From contig OY743181.1 of assembly GCA_963555705.1 (NCBI GenBank), positions 22,262,513-22,326,512 on the forward strand: a stretch of 64,000 bases of DNA, in the 5' to 3' direction. The notes under the pieces are model-generated. The model was given only the letters and a program-made list of their open reading frames with translations, was not told the origin of the DNA and made no database searches. This stretch comes from Ligustrum vulgare. Lineage: Eukaryota > Streptophyta > Magnoliopsida > Lamiales > Oleaceae. A program made the position numbers and the translations under genes. Shown here one piece after another: positions 10,742-22,384 of the stretch (its first letter is position 1; every line of letters starts with the position of its first letter).

Positions 10742-13700
10742 ATGGGACAAATTCTTGAGAAACTAAAAGGTATTACTCTTCATTCGCCTTTAATTCTTAT
10801 GGATCTACAGTGGATTTGGTTTCCTGCTTTATATTGTATGACGTTGGCATGCTTTCTTCGTTGACTTTTACTACTGCAACGATTTCTCTTTCTTATCTCG
10901 TGGATAAATATATGTTATAGTCGATCTAATGTTTTGATTTATACAAATTTTAATTTTTAAGCACTGTTATAGTGTGTATTTATTTCAATTTCAAGATGAA
11001 CAGTTTCGGAAATGAAATTTAATTCTGTCTTAACTATTTTGGGGAAAGTTATTTATATCATTGGATCTGTTAATAGTCCATTTCAATACCGTAATTCATT
11101 GTCTACCTCAATATTCTAGTACAGCAAGACTAGTGTGTCTTCTTGAATATGTAATTGCAGATGCCAAATACTGCTGATTGGTTAATTTGGGAGCATCTTG
11201 TTCAATAAGCTCTTTTAATAAATGTTTATTTAGGTAACATGGAAATGGTATGTTATAGGGTGTATTGAGCTTCAGTTTTATATTACCACCACGAAATTTA
11301 CTTCCTCAACCACATTAACATTACTACAATTACAATTTCATTAAATACACCACACCAATTTTTTTACAATTATAGTCATAAAAAATTGGTGTATTCCCAT
11401 CCCAATATTACTCCTCACTTCCTCGTCTTTTCCTGCCCATTATTCATGACCAACTTCTCCACCCACTTTAAAAAAAAAAAAAAAAATGGATTCTGCGCTT
11501 GAATAGAAGAAAATAAAGAAACTGAGACAATTTTTACCTCAAGAAAACAGGGTAATGCTGTCGTTGGAACCAAGGTGTATAACAACAAGTCTTTGTGGTG
11601 GAAAACAATAATAATGTTCTGGAGGGGTAGAGGAAAAGAGAATTAAAGTTCATGTAATGATAAAATGGAATGTTGAGGAAATGGAGAAGGATCAAGAGGG
11701 ATGGCAACAAGGGAAGGGATAATATATTTGATACATGCAAGATATTAACAGAGGCTTTCTTATCCAGTTCTAAATTCAAGTAAACGGATGCAATTTTCAG
11801 AGCAGATGAAGCAAAAGAGTGAGTGGTTTGTTTCATCCACTAATTCAATGGGTTGAATTTGAATGGTTTTGTTGTTCTTGGTGATACTGGGTTTGGTTGG
11901 ACCTACCCTTTTTGCTGGATTGTATTTGGAGAACATTGGGGATTTCAATAGCAATTCATCCTTAGTGGCCACTGCTCCAAACTCAAGGTATGGGATGTCT
12001 AAGGTTGCAGGTCTTCTGCAAGATAAAGATGAGGAACCTGAAGAAGAATTTGAGTAATTCTATGTAGCATGATCAGCAAAGAAAGGGTTGCATTGACAGT
12101 AGTGAGAAGGCTAGAGAGGACGGAACCAAAATCGAGAAAGAAAACTCCCATTCAAATGTGGAATCTGACTCGCAGCTCCAACGTTGCCTTTACGCAGGGA
12201 ACTTGCTCTGTTATTAGCAATGGGATGCAAAATGGAGGTTCAATTGATAATGATGGAGAAAATGGCGATGATTCATCGTTGGTGGTTAAAGAAGAATTAA
12301 GGAACAAGTTAATGATTGTCGTGTCTAAAAGAAAAAAATTATTTTATGTCAAAAATATGTTTTTAAATGTATGGTTAATTAAGTAATTTTACTTAGGATC
12401 ATTTAAGTAAATAAAAAAATTATTTATAATTGTGGTGTAAAAAGTAAAAAATGTGGTGGTAATATAGTTACCTTTTAGGTTTTCTAATCAACTAGCAATC
12501 TCGATGGTAAATATAACAATTTATTAGGCATTCTTTTCCTAAAACTGATGATGAAAGTTTCAATCTCGTGTGAGGAAAATAAATTACTAAAAAGATTTGT
12601 GCATGATTAGGAAATAATTGTTTGGTTCCATTTCTTAATAGGTCTGTCAGCAGATCAATAATCAATTCAATCACTATCAGCGGGTCTCTCGTGGTCTTTT
12701 AAAATCATGTAACTTTGAGGTCTGAATACACATGCTAGCAGGCCATATTTTTTCCTTGTACATAGCTAAGTGAATATTGAGAATTCGTGAATCTGATTCC
12801 TAATAGCCGAAAGAAACTTTGGTCATTCACTATAAAATAAGCCTGTTTTGTTGGCTTTTTCAAGTCTATTATGATACAAATAGTATCACTTATAAACTTG
12901 AATAGAACTCTCTTATCGAGTTTGGCTGATTTGCCGTGAAACATGTTTCTTCCATTTTTTAAATTAAATCCTTTATTATCCATATCAAAGTGAACTATAA
13001 GCTTTCTTATATTTTCTTTTCCCTTGTATTTAATTTTTTTTTTTAATTGTTTGTTTGACTAAAACTAAAATTTGGTAAATAATGTGGTTTTGAATAGTAT
13101 TTTTGGGAGAATGTGAGGTTAAAAAATGATGAAGACTTTTTTTTAGTGGGAAATGTGGTTGAAAATTGGAAAGAGAAAAATAATTTTTTACTTTAATGGG
13201 GCCAAACAGGGGATTAGTTTGCATATTGGGTCTTAATTTATGAAGTTATAACCTTGTTTTGCAATTTTATTCACGAGTTCATTTTCGTACGGTAAATATC
13301 AAACTAAGAAAACGTCAAGTTATTTACTTGGTAATATGTAATACTAGCAAATGTTGTGGACTTGGGATATCCTGTATAGAAGATTTTGGATGTTTTGATG
13401 ATTTCTCCGACTGGATCACTAGTTATTTTTTAGAAATTTTATTACATATGGCACTTTATAATTTATACAACATGATAGTAGGGGAAAGTGAGCTGTGACG
13501 AGTCGCCTGCTTAAATACATGCGAATCACCTGTTTGAAATTGAAACTTACTAGCTTGAGCTGAGTGGAAATTTTATTGGGTTGTTCTATGATTGGACTTG
13601 AGCAAATATATTCAACCACACACTCTATGCATTTAAAGATTTACTAATAACTAATTTTTATTCTTGGATGTGGACTCTGTATTAAGAAACATCAGTCAAA

Positions 13701-16700
13701 ATAAAATAATTATATCTCATGAATACTTGTACACGTTTGTATTTCATGCAGGTAAAGAATGGAAAGAAAGGCAGATTAAAAAGATTACTGACAAAATTTT
13801 TGATCATTTCAAGGATGAAACTGGAAAGGTCAATATGACATTTGAGGAGCTCCATATTGCTGTGTTACTTGTGTACAAGTAAGATGCTTTACCTGCATAT
13901 GCTTTATATCATTTAGCAATCCATAGAACTTAGGATTGGTTTGATTGGGTGGAATTCCACTTTCAATCAAACACACCCAAATTCCTCCTTGAATTTATTT
14001 TTCACGGAAAATAAGTTCTTGACAATTCAATTCTCCGTAATTTATTTTCTTTTCACCCAAATTCTGTTCTTGCAATCAAACGAACTCTTAATATTAATAT
14101 ATCCCTTTTCTATATAATTTAATAAACTATTTAGCATATATATAACTGTTTCCATGTTGCAGTGATATTAATAAGCGTTTACCTGGGCCTCATTTTGATC
14201 CTCCCACGAAGGAGGAAATTAAGATTCTGATGCAGGTATGTTTTAGAATTTTTTATTCTTTAATTAAGATTTCTTATGCAGATATACTGTATACATATCA
14301 ATAATTTGTTTACAGTAAAGATTTAAGAGATCTGCTGGTGATAAATTACAATGCTGCAATTAAACAAAAACACTCTCATCTAAGTGCAAAGATGGTGGTT
14401 TTGATTATTATGAACTTAATGTGCCCCTACACTTTCTTTCTCAATGTGGACCCTTAGGACTTGTTTGATAAGAGGATTGGAAACTATTTAACATTATTAA
14501 GGAAGAAAAACAAGTTATTTACCCATTATACTGTCCAATCATGTTCAGCTACCAACATGCACCTAATGCACATTTTTTTATCAGGACAGGTAGAGTTTTT
14601 TTCTTTCATTTGTTCGATCCAACGGGTCCTCCTGTACATTCATGATCTCTTTTTGCTTTTTCACTGAGAACTTCGTTAATTTTCAAATGTGGGTGACTTG
14701 ACCTTTAAGTCTAAATAAGCCACTTCCCCCCCCCCCCCCCACCCCCCCCCCCCCTTAATATAAGTCTGTGTAATTCATCCATTTGATTTTATATTGGTTG
14801 ATGAAACTTGAAGATTTATTTGAACTATATAGCCTTGAGGAATTTCATGATATCGAGTACCTTGCCAGTTATGAGAGAATCTCAAGCATATTTGGATCTA
14901 AGTGCCCCATTTCAGTCCGTTGAATAGAAACTTGATCCTCATTTAGAACGAAGTTACAGAATTACTTGTAATTCACCATGATAAAGGAGGAAAGAGCTTC
15001 TCTCTCTCTCTCTCTCTCAATTTCATTGCAGTCTGCAGATGTAACCAGAGTTGTAGGTCGATGACCTACGTACATGGGGTTTAAAATGTGTATCTATGCT
15101 ACAATTTAAATACGGAAGTCTGATCCATAACTTGGCAGTCACCTGTGTGGATTAGCCCTATATGGAGCATTATAATTATGTCGTTTAAGGACCCAAAATT
15201 ATTGCCAGATACCATCACGTGGTCCAAGACATCTATGGTATACAGTGTACTACTCACCGATTAGAATCCATAGAGTTTGTCCTCATTCAGTTTATCGTGT
15301 ACATCCACCGCAGGTGTCAGCATGAAACAAATTGTAGTTTTAAGAGCCTATTTCCCTACTTCAACCAAAATTACACAAATCTCCAAATTCATGCACAAAT
15401 TAGGAATCCCCACACCTGTGGTGGGACAATCACATATGGTATAATTACAATATGATAGTATGTAAGTTACTTTTATATTTTTTTTGTATATTTTATAAAT
15501 GATAGACTGACTCAAGCTGACTTCAACTGATACGGTATTAGTTTGGTCCATAACCGGCAGTGGCTGAGTTCTCTAGGGGTATTACAGTCCATTTTACCGT
15601 GTTCCCAACTTTTTATTGAAACTTGAATATATTTCTACCACCATTATTTTCATCATTTCTCATACTTAGAACACATGCAATCAAATGCCTAGTTTCTGGA
15701 ATTTCTTATTTACTATATAGACGTACCTTAGATATAATAGATAGTTCATGCCCTTCCGTGTGTTAATTCAAACACATGCAATCGAATGCCTAGTTTCTGG
15801 GATTTTTTGTTTATTAAATAGACATACCTTAGACTTAGATATAATAGATAGTTCAGGGGGGTGTTAATTCTAAGGTTTGCCTTGTAAATCACACCTGCTT
15901 ATTCAGTTTTTTTTTTTTTTTTTTCGTGGATATGCATGCTTCTTAAAAAAAACTAGAATATGTAACAAAATGATTTACAATATTTAGTTGGAACTCTTAT
16001 TTGCGTCACAAAGTACTCAAAATAGTTGACGTAATAGTGTACTGGATTTTAGTTGGGTCATAATTACATTTTCTTGTTACACATCTGTGGCAAATCAAGG
16101 ATGGTTACCATGGAAATTTGGTGACCATTGAACCTTCGGTTGAATGTGGTTCAGGCAAGATAGATGACTACAACTTGGATTGGATGCTGATTTTGAAAGA
16201 CATGTTGGAACTCTAAACGATTAATCAGAACCACGAGAAGAATAATATATTTCTGTTGTTCCTTATGGTCTGGGTGTTTAAATGGGTTTGTCTTTCATTT
16301 CGATCTTGGGTAGCAGGTGATCTTTATGTCTTATTGACTCACTTTGAATAAGATAAAATGATTTCACATTGGTCTAATACTATGTATCGATGATAAAAAT
16401 ATTATGGTCTCTATAATATGTAGTTCTTGTGTAGGAGAGTGATATCAACCTAGATGGTGAACTAGATCGTGAAGAATTTGTGAAGTTCATGCACAAGATA
16501 ACCAAGGATACGTTCGTCACTGTAAGTCAGGGATTAATCACTGCCCTGGCAGTTGCCCCAACAGTTGCTTTGCTGACAAAGAAGTCGACGGAGAATGTCC
16601 CAGGCATTGGGAAGGTTGTACAGAAGTTGCCGAATTCAGTCTATGCATCCCTAGTGACTCTGGTGATTGTCATGTTTCAACAGGGGGTAGAAAAAGCATA

Positions 16701-16701
16701 G
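10742..16701 (+). CDS. EF-hand calcium-binding protein with hydrophobic C-terminus (4 exons)
   Basis: Exons are 10,742-10,769, 13,752-13,878, 14,163-14,235 and 16,435-16,701, all with GT/AG introns and matching phases, giving 164 residues. The start MGQILEKLKG was chosen because it is the first ATG before a clean donor. Exon 2 encodes an EF-hand-like helix region (IKKITDKIFDHFKDETG...) without a canonical loop. Residues 79-90 (DINLDGELDREE) form a canonical EF-hand loop with D, N, D, D and E at the ligand positions. Residues about 103-123 (FVTVSQGLITALAVAPTVALL) and 143-156 (SVYASLVTLVIVMF) are hydrophobic and could bind membrane. It matches a small plant family annotated only as calcium-binding EF-hand proteins, so calcium binding is likely and the biological role unknown. 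Introns 1 (3.0 kb) and 3 (2.2 kb) are swollen by insertions. AATAAA near 16,801 may serve polyadenylation. Confidence 0.9.
11279..12466. mobile_element. TIR element in intron 1 carrying a gene fragment
   Basis: The ends are a perfect 14-bp inverted repeat, TATATTACCACCAC at 11,279-11,292 and its complement at 12,453-12,466, with weaker similarity further in. If the outermost TA is a target duplication, the element is 11,281-12,464. The interior between about 11,520 and 12,350 has higher GC and codon-like sequence unlike the surrounding intron. No transposase is visible. Superfamily is undecided. Confidence 0.65.
11863..12057 (+). pseudogene. Host-gene fragment inside the intronic TIR element
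   Basis: A 64-codon open frame begins MVLLFLVILGLVGPTLFAGL, a convincing membrane or signal-anchor segment, and ends in an acidic stretch (DKDEEPEEEFE). Sequence further on (to about 12,350) reads with frameshifts as a hydrophilic Ser/Asp/Lys-rich region. This looks like the N-terminal exon of a type II membrane or secretory protein gene. I do not recognise the family. It lies in an intron on the same strand as the host gene and has no promoter or splice evidence of its own. Confidence 0.4.
13933..14087. mobile_element. Small Tourist-like MITE in intron 2
   Basis: Ends GGATTGGTTTGATTG and CAATCAAACGAACTC are imperfect inverted repeats, and TTA flanks both sides (13,930-13,932 and 14,088-14,090). 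At 155 bp it fills over half of intron 2, whose splice sites remain intact. Confidence 0.75.
14726..14754. repeat. Poly-C tract in intron 3
   Basis: Twenty-eight C residues interrupted by a single A (14,741). Nearby at about 14,998-15,019 is a CT microsatellite. Both are likely length-variable. Confidence 0.9.
15671..15878. repeat. Tandem duplication of about 101 bp in intron 3
   Basis: Two adjacent copies both start ACACATGCAATC and contain GCCTAGTTTCTGG and TATAATAGATAGTTCA. They differ by small indels, so the duplication is not recent. Confidence 0.85.
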
Positions 16702-18200
16702 AACCATCATTTCCTCCCCCTTGATTGCTTGTAAATATGGCCAGTATTATTACATGCTCGTTGAATTGACTATGTCAATAGATAACTTGTTAAAGGTACT
16801 GAATAAAACAAAGAATCTGCTCTTAAGAAGATATGAGTAACTCTTGCTGTTTAGCATTTGGTATAATATTTTTTGTTGGCTTGTTATATGTTATTATTTT
16901 TTGGATGTTTTCTTTGAAGTAGCAGTTGTCATTGGCTTTGAACAAATCGCAAGACTAGAAGCTCTCGAGTATAAATTTATGAATTATTCTATTTTAACAA
17001 ATCTCTTGACAAAGGCTCTAACATGTGGGGTGTTGGGTTGAGGGCAATGAATATCGACCCCCATCCCTCTATGTGAGACCTTTTGTCAAGCTCTTTGTCA
17101 ATAGTTTTGTTAATGTAGCAAGGCTTTAAATTTATCTCAAGTATAATTATGTTACCTATAACTGCTTTCTGGGAAAAATATAATATTTCAATATGAGACG
17201 TCTTACATTTACTATCTTATTCCCATGTTCTAGAAGACAATATGTAAACATCACAAGTCCTCAGCAGCACCAAATGCATGCAAACATACAAATATCTTGC
17301 TTTTGCCTTTTCCGACATTCCCCACTCAGTATCGGATCAGCTTTAATCCAAATTTCCGGCCATACACCTCATCATCATGTCAAGTTGTTGCTAGAAGTCT
17401 AAGGAACCTTTAATGCCATCAAGACTCTCTCCAAGAGATACCCTGCCGACACACAATGAATTAGTAGAATCGAGGATGAATAGTTATTCGGCTTAAACGT
17501 GAGTAATATGCCAAAAAAAAAAAAATAATAATAAAATAAAATAAAATCCAACGGTTGCAATTTATTTAATCGAGAAAAATGATTTCTAAAATCCTTGCGT
17601 AGTTTCGTATTTCAAAACACTTCGGAACAAGTATGAAAAACATGGAGACACTGAAAATCAACACTATACTGGACTAGATATTCCACCCAAATTTGGCATG
17701 TTGACACTCAGCTTGGACGGTGACACTATGGCTGGACTAATTAGAAACCGTGACAAAGTGGGGAAATAAAAGGGTTTTCAAAAATCCATAGGCACAAGTT
17801 ACTCGAGGATTCCATAATCAACTTAGGGATAATAATAAGAAACAAAAGACTTGAGGGGTAACAAATAAACGGTTTAGCAAGGTGATCCTTCCCCGTCTAG
17901 AAAGTATTTTCTGTCTATCGTCCATATCTCCTTGGATGTCTGTCAATTCTGAGTGTACTAATTAATATGCCATACATCTAGCTCCAAATAAAATCCAGGC
18001 AAAACCCAAGACTACAATATACAATAATAGCTAATTATTCCATCTCATCACTTTTACCAATTGTGATGAACTAGCTTTGAAGAAAGAAGCATTTTATGAT
18101 ACGGTCTGACACATGGATAACTTACTGTCCTAACTTCTATGCATAATGAGCAGATACAGCTACTACCTAATGGAAAGTTGCTTCTAAAGTTGGTTCATAA
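16702..18200. other. Intergenic sequence downstream of the EF-hand gene
   Basis: 3' UTR of the EF-hand gene to about 16,820, then AT-rich sequence with an A-tract (17,513-17,525) followed by AATAA/AAATAA repeats. Short open frames at 16,844-17,041 and 17,193-17,402 show no domain. I see no gene. Confidence 0.5.
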
Positions 18201-18274
18201 AGCGGTTCAAGGCGCAGCATTGAAAATTCTATGTAGGCTTTAGTTTACTAAGGGTACGAATCCCTCTCTTTCCG
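18201..18274 (+). pseudogene. Plastid-type tRNA-Ser(GGA) relic
   Basis: The text GGTTCAAGGCGCAGCATTG, ATGTAGGCTT...GTTTAC and GAATCCCTCTCTTTCCG follows the 3' three quarters of the plastid trnS-GGA gene, including the long variable arm and T-arm. The acceptor 5' strand is lost, the anticodon loop reads TTGAAAA rather than TTGGAAC, and the T-loop has GGTACGAATCC for GGTTCGAATCC. This is organelle DNA transferred to the nucleus, directly from plastid or through a mitochondrial copy, and is not functional. Confidence 0.65.
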
Positions 18275-19539
18275 TACCTTCATGTAATAGATTTGACTAA
18301 CAACAATCAAAAAGTAATGAAAACCTTTATTCTAAGTAAAATACTAGAAAATAGTAAAAATACTAGAAAGATTATGAAAATATCCCTTCACTGGGTCTTA
18401 GCTAGTATTTTCAATTGTTTCCCACTCGACGATGAAGCTTATTTGCCATCGTCCCATTGACCGACCTTAGCCTTTATTATTTTGAAGTCATCTAGTTATT
18501 TTTCAAAACAAATTGGAAGAAATGAGGGAATGAATTCGAAAAACGAACGAAGAGCAATATGAGATGAAAATCTTATGTAAGGCTTATTTGCCAACTTCTC
18601 CCCAAAAAAATAAAATAAAAATAAAAATAAAAAATAAAACTCATCCTTGGATAAAGTTTCCATAGTAAGATTAGCCAAATCACTGCTCATATACCTGGTA
18701 TCGTATACGGAAGGGACTAAGGAGCATGGTGGAGCAATTGCCCCCACCAAAGTCTTTTCTTTAAGTTATGGGGAAAAAAAAATAATATTAATTAATTGAA
18801 TAGAAAAATGGAATAAACTTCGGGTCTTTGGCCCAATCCCACATAAAATCCCAAACCATAATATAAATAACCTAATTATCCTTCTCTCACTCTTGCAATT
18901 CGCAGCAACAACCAACAAGAAGACAGGAACTGTCGATAACTCTTTCGGTCGCCACAACTCTCTCCTTAGATCTCGATTTCCCCCCAAATTGAAGAGTGTT
19001 AATTCTACATAATCCTTTCTAAACTCATTGTTTTGCTATTTTTAAAATGTTAATTGGTAAGTACTTAATTTTTAATAATAGATAATAGAGATAGATAAAG
19101 TTTCAGATTTTTAAATGTCTATTCTACACCATTGTGATAATTTTTCTTGTTTTTATGATCTTAATATAAGTTAATTATCCAATAGCTAAAAGAATTTATT
19201 GGTTAATTGAATTTGTGTATTTGATTGACATAATGTGCAAAAGGCATTTGACTAATTGGTAGTAAGGAACTAATTTTTGCTGATAATTATTATTGAAAAT
19301 ATGAAGAAATGGCCATTTTTCACATCAGTGAACTATGCATATCTTTGTGCTCTAACGCTTTATTGGATTCCAATGATTTTAATCTGTATTCTTGTTAGGA
19401 AAATGATGGAACTTGCTCAATTATGTGTCATTTTACTTTTGAATAGTCGTGTAGATAAATAAGTAAACATGAGCCTTACAATTTGTGTTACATAGAAGTT
19501 CGTGAAATATTAATTCATAATGTACAATATTATTATTCG
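18275..19539. other. Intergenic sequence
   Basis: AT-rich with AAAATAAAATAAAA runs at 18,605-18,638. Minus-strand open frames at 18,496-18,750 and 18,766-18,987 have compositional bias and no recognisable domain. A short GC-richer patch at 18,660-18,760 looks like old repeat sequence. Confidence 0.4.
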
Positions 19540-19800
19540 TTTTCTAGTGGATTACGAGGGCTTAATAATCTTGCACAAAAGTTGGTGTTGAAAGTGACAT
19601 TGGCATTAATTCTCAGTTGCAAATGCTAGAGTATGAGCGTATTGTCGACAATAAATATTGTCAAGATTTGATTGTGCAATTGAATGGGAAATCAGTAGTT
19701 GAATGATAGTTTGATAATATATATTGAGAAGGATATATTTGATAGAATTTACAACGGCATAATTATACGTCGTTTTCAAAGTATGAAAACGCGTAGTGAA
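19540..19800 (+). pseudogene. hAT transposase C-terminal relic
   Basis: With frameshifts and stops, the plus strand reads GLNNLAQKLV...VTLALIL, then INIVKI.LCN.MGNQ and LNDSLIIYIEKDIFDRIYNG followed by IIIRRFQSMKTR. This is the end of the plant TTF-type hAT transposase family, including the C-terminal dimerisation region, in which VKTRLRNRMGD...LNDSL-type text is typical. Upstream transposase is not recognisable. It forms the first of three tandem copies. Confidence 0.75.
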
Positions 19801-20769
19801 CCAATGTAATAGCGTATCAAAATATTTGATTATATATATTGGTTTTTTTATGTATCATTAATTATATATTTTTTAAATACATTTTCATACTTGTCCCAGA
19901 AAAGAAATTTTTTCTTTCATGGCTTAGCCACTGCTTGGTATTGATTCACAAGGGCATTCTTCAATCTTAGTAACATGGGGTAATGGTTCAAGATTTATCG
20001 TTAACACGTTAGAATACAATTAAATTACCACGTTAACTAATCTATTACGATAAATTGGATAGGGGTTTTCAGCAATAAATGTTATCAAGACTCGATTGCG
20101 CAATCGAATCGGAGATCAGTAGTTGAATGATAGTTTGATAATGTATATTGAGAAAGATATATTTGATTTACAAAGGTATAATTATACGTCGTTTTCAAAG
20201 TACGAAAAAGTGTAGTGGACCAATATAATAGCATATCAAAATATTTGATTATATAAACTGGTTTTTTTTATGTATCATTAATTATATATTTTTTAAATAT
20301 ATTTTTCATACTTGCCCCAGAAAGGAAATTTTTTATTTCTTGGCTCAGCCACTGCTTGGTATTGATTTACAAGAGCATTCTTCAATTTTAGTAAGAGGGG
20401 GAGCTTCCAGCAGTAAATATTGTCAAGACTCAACTGCGCAATCGAATCAAAGATCAGTAGTTGAATGATAGTTTGATAATGTATATTGAGAAGGGCATAT
20501 TTGATAAAATTTACAACGGTATAATTATACGTCATTTCAAAGTACAAAAATGGGTGGTTAACCAATGTAATAGCATATCAAAATATTTGATTATATATAT
20601 TGGTTTTATTTATTTATTCTATGTATCATTAATTATATATTTTTAAATACATTGTCATACTTGCCCTAGAAAAGAAATTTTTTCTTTCATGGCTCAGCCA
20701 CTACTTGGTATTGATTCACAAGAGCATTCTTCAGTCTTAGTAAGAGGGGAAATGGTTCAGGATTTGTCG
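19648..20769 (+). repeat. Three tandem copies of a hAT transposase 3' segment
   Basis: Copies span about 19,648-20,000, 20,071-20,402 and 20,409-20,769. Anchor TTGAATGATAGTTTGATAAT occurs at 19,699, 20,123 and 20,461. Each copy continues through the transposase stop into shared 3' sequence (GCCACTGCTTGGTATTGATT, CATTCTTCAAT). Copies 2 and 3 retain the frame LNDSLIMYIEKGIFDKIYNG or variants with stops. Sequence GTTAGAATACAATTAAATTA follows both copy 1 and copy 3, so the duplicated unit was larger than the transposase end. Confidence 0.85.
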
Positions 20770-21246
20770 TGCTTGACGTAAAGCAATAATGAATTTGTTT
20801 GTCTTCTGCATGGTAAATAATTTGATAAGCCAATGATTTCTTTTCATGTTAGAATACAATTAAATTAATACGTTAACTACCAAAGATAGCAATTAAAATA
20901 TCACTACCACATATAAACTTAAGCAGTATTTGTTCAGTTATTAATTTGATCCCTCGTCATTGCTGAAATATGAATGTAAATTTATACTCTCCTAGACTAG
21001 ATGCTAGCTCATGTGGTTCATGTGGATCTGCTTGCATATGAGTGTGTCTTGAGATGGTATTGCATAATCTATCACACTCTTTTAGGTGATGAAGTTTATT
21101 TAACAACCAATAAAACAAATTAACAAGAACCCTATTAATATCATTTCTATCCTTTCATCTCCAATGGAATCAATAGATAGGAACCTAGCATACAAAATTT
21201 AAACAAAAATACATTTTATACATTGTTTGGGAAATAAATGTGATTT
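20770..21246. other. Intergenic sequence downstream of the secreted-protein gene
   Basis: No coding signal. It probably includes the 3' UTR of the minus-strand gene that ends at 21,247, and a possible fifth exon if the last donor-like site is used. I could not find a convincing one. Confidence 0.4.
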
Positions 21247-21927
21247 TTACCTGTGCATACAGTACTTGTACTCTGAACTCCTCACGTAATCTTTTTCTCC
21301 TTCTTCCAACTAAAATCGGAAAAACAAACCAAAGAAACTCATTTAGCTAAACCACGCCCACAATAAGAGTAAGTTGCCATAAGTGCAAATTGAAATTCAT
21401 TATATTCACACCGGATCACTCTCATAGATGAGCTCATAGCAGACTGGAGACAAGCATTGTAAAGCACAATTCTCCTTGGCTATCACTGAGGACTTGCATT
21501 GTTGACCCCACAATCCACTTTGCAACAAAAAATTGCACAATACCCATAAAATCAAGAATTATAAACAGGCTATAAGTCATTGAACACCCATCAAAGAAAA
21601 CAACAAAAAATATATAATTTCAGCACATAAAAATAAAAGTCATGATAGTATGAAAATTCTACCTCTCAACGTCCGCATAGCACTCGTTTTTCTTCTGTCG
21701 AATCTCTGAGTCCTGATAAACAGAGAAAGGTCAACGTTGAAATCATTGCAAGATCGAGATCGAACAGAATTACATGACATTGAATGTTCTACTCCCAGCC
21801 TAACAAAGAAAGCAACACTTACGGAGATGGGAACACGAGATTTAGCCATAACTTGATAGGAAGATAGTAAAAAAAGAGCCCAAACGATTCCGAGAAAAGC
21901 TTTTGGATATCTGATCGTGCCACCCAT
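21247..21927 (-). CDS. Small secreted cysteine-containing protein of unknown function (4 exons)
   Basis: Minus-strand exons are 21,927-21,823, 21,712-21,663, 21,517-21,412 and 21,309-21,247. All introns have GT/AG ends and the phases agree, giving 107 residues. Residues 1-28 (MGGTIRYPKAFLGIVWALFL then LSSYQVMA) form a signal peptide. The mature part reads DSEIRQKKNECYADVE, SGLWGQQCKSSVIAKENC, ALQCLSPVCYELIYESDP and LEEGEKDYVRSSEYKYCMHR. It has six cysteines, enough for three disulphides. The pattern matches a conserved family of small plant proteins with no known function. Secretion or ER residence is inferred from the signal peptide. The stop TAA follows AGG, but CAG/GTAAAA at the same point is also a good donor, so the true C-terminus could extend into another exon. 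Confidence 0.82.
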
Positions 21928-22328
21928 TCCTGCAGGACCAGCGCTGAGAATATAGAGGCCCCATGCAACTAATTACTTTGAGGCCTTTAAATATAATTTT
22001 TTTAAAACGTAACAATACTTAGATATTAAAATGAATAGTATATATGTAGTTAAAATAAGGACTTCATAGAATTCAAAAGATGTAATTACAAATAAAATAT
22101 CTCCCACGACCATAGATTGTGCTAGCAAAATATATTTGAGTCTGAATAAAAAATTTCTCAAACTTCTCCTAGGAAAAAAAAAAATTCAAGAATCTAGTTC
22201 AACAAAAACTTGAATAATCAGTTGATAGTCATAATCAGGGACGGTTGATAAATCGAAATCAACTACAAGTAGTACACTAATACTCATTCATTTATATACA
22301 GTTAATAAAAATAATGTTAAAAAAATTG

Positions 22329-22384
<56 letters not shown>

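Noticed and set aside
13433..13441. Additional exon in intron 1 of the EF-hand gene (frames at 13,259-13,498)
   Set aside because: No matching splice phases with exons 1 and 2, no similarity to the family, and the four-exon model already gives a complete protein.
18201..18274. Functional tRNA gene
   Set aside because: The 5' acceptor strand is missing and the anticodon and T-loop are mutated.
18496..18987. Minus-strand genes
   Set aside because: Two short frames with Phe/Leu-rich or mixed text, no domain, no splice context, and overlap with simple AAAAT repeats.
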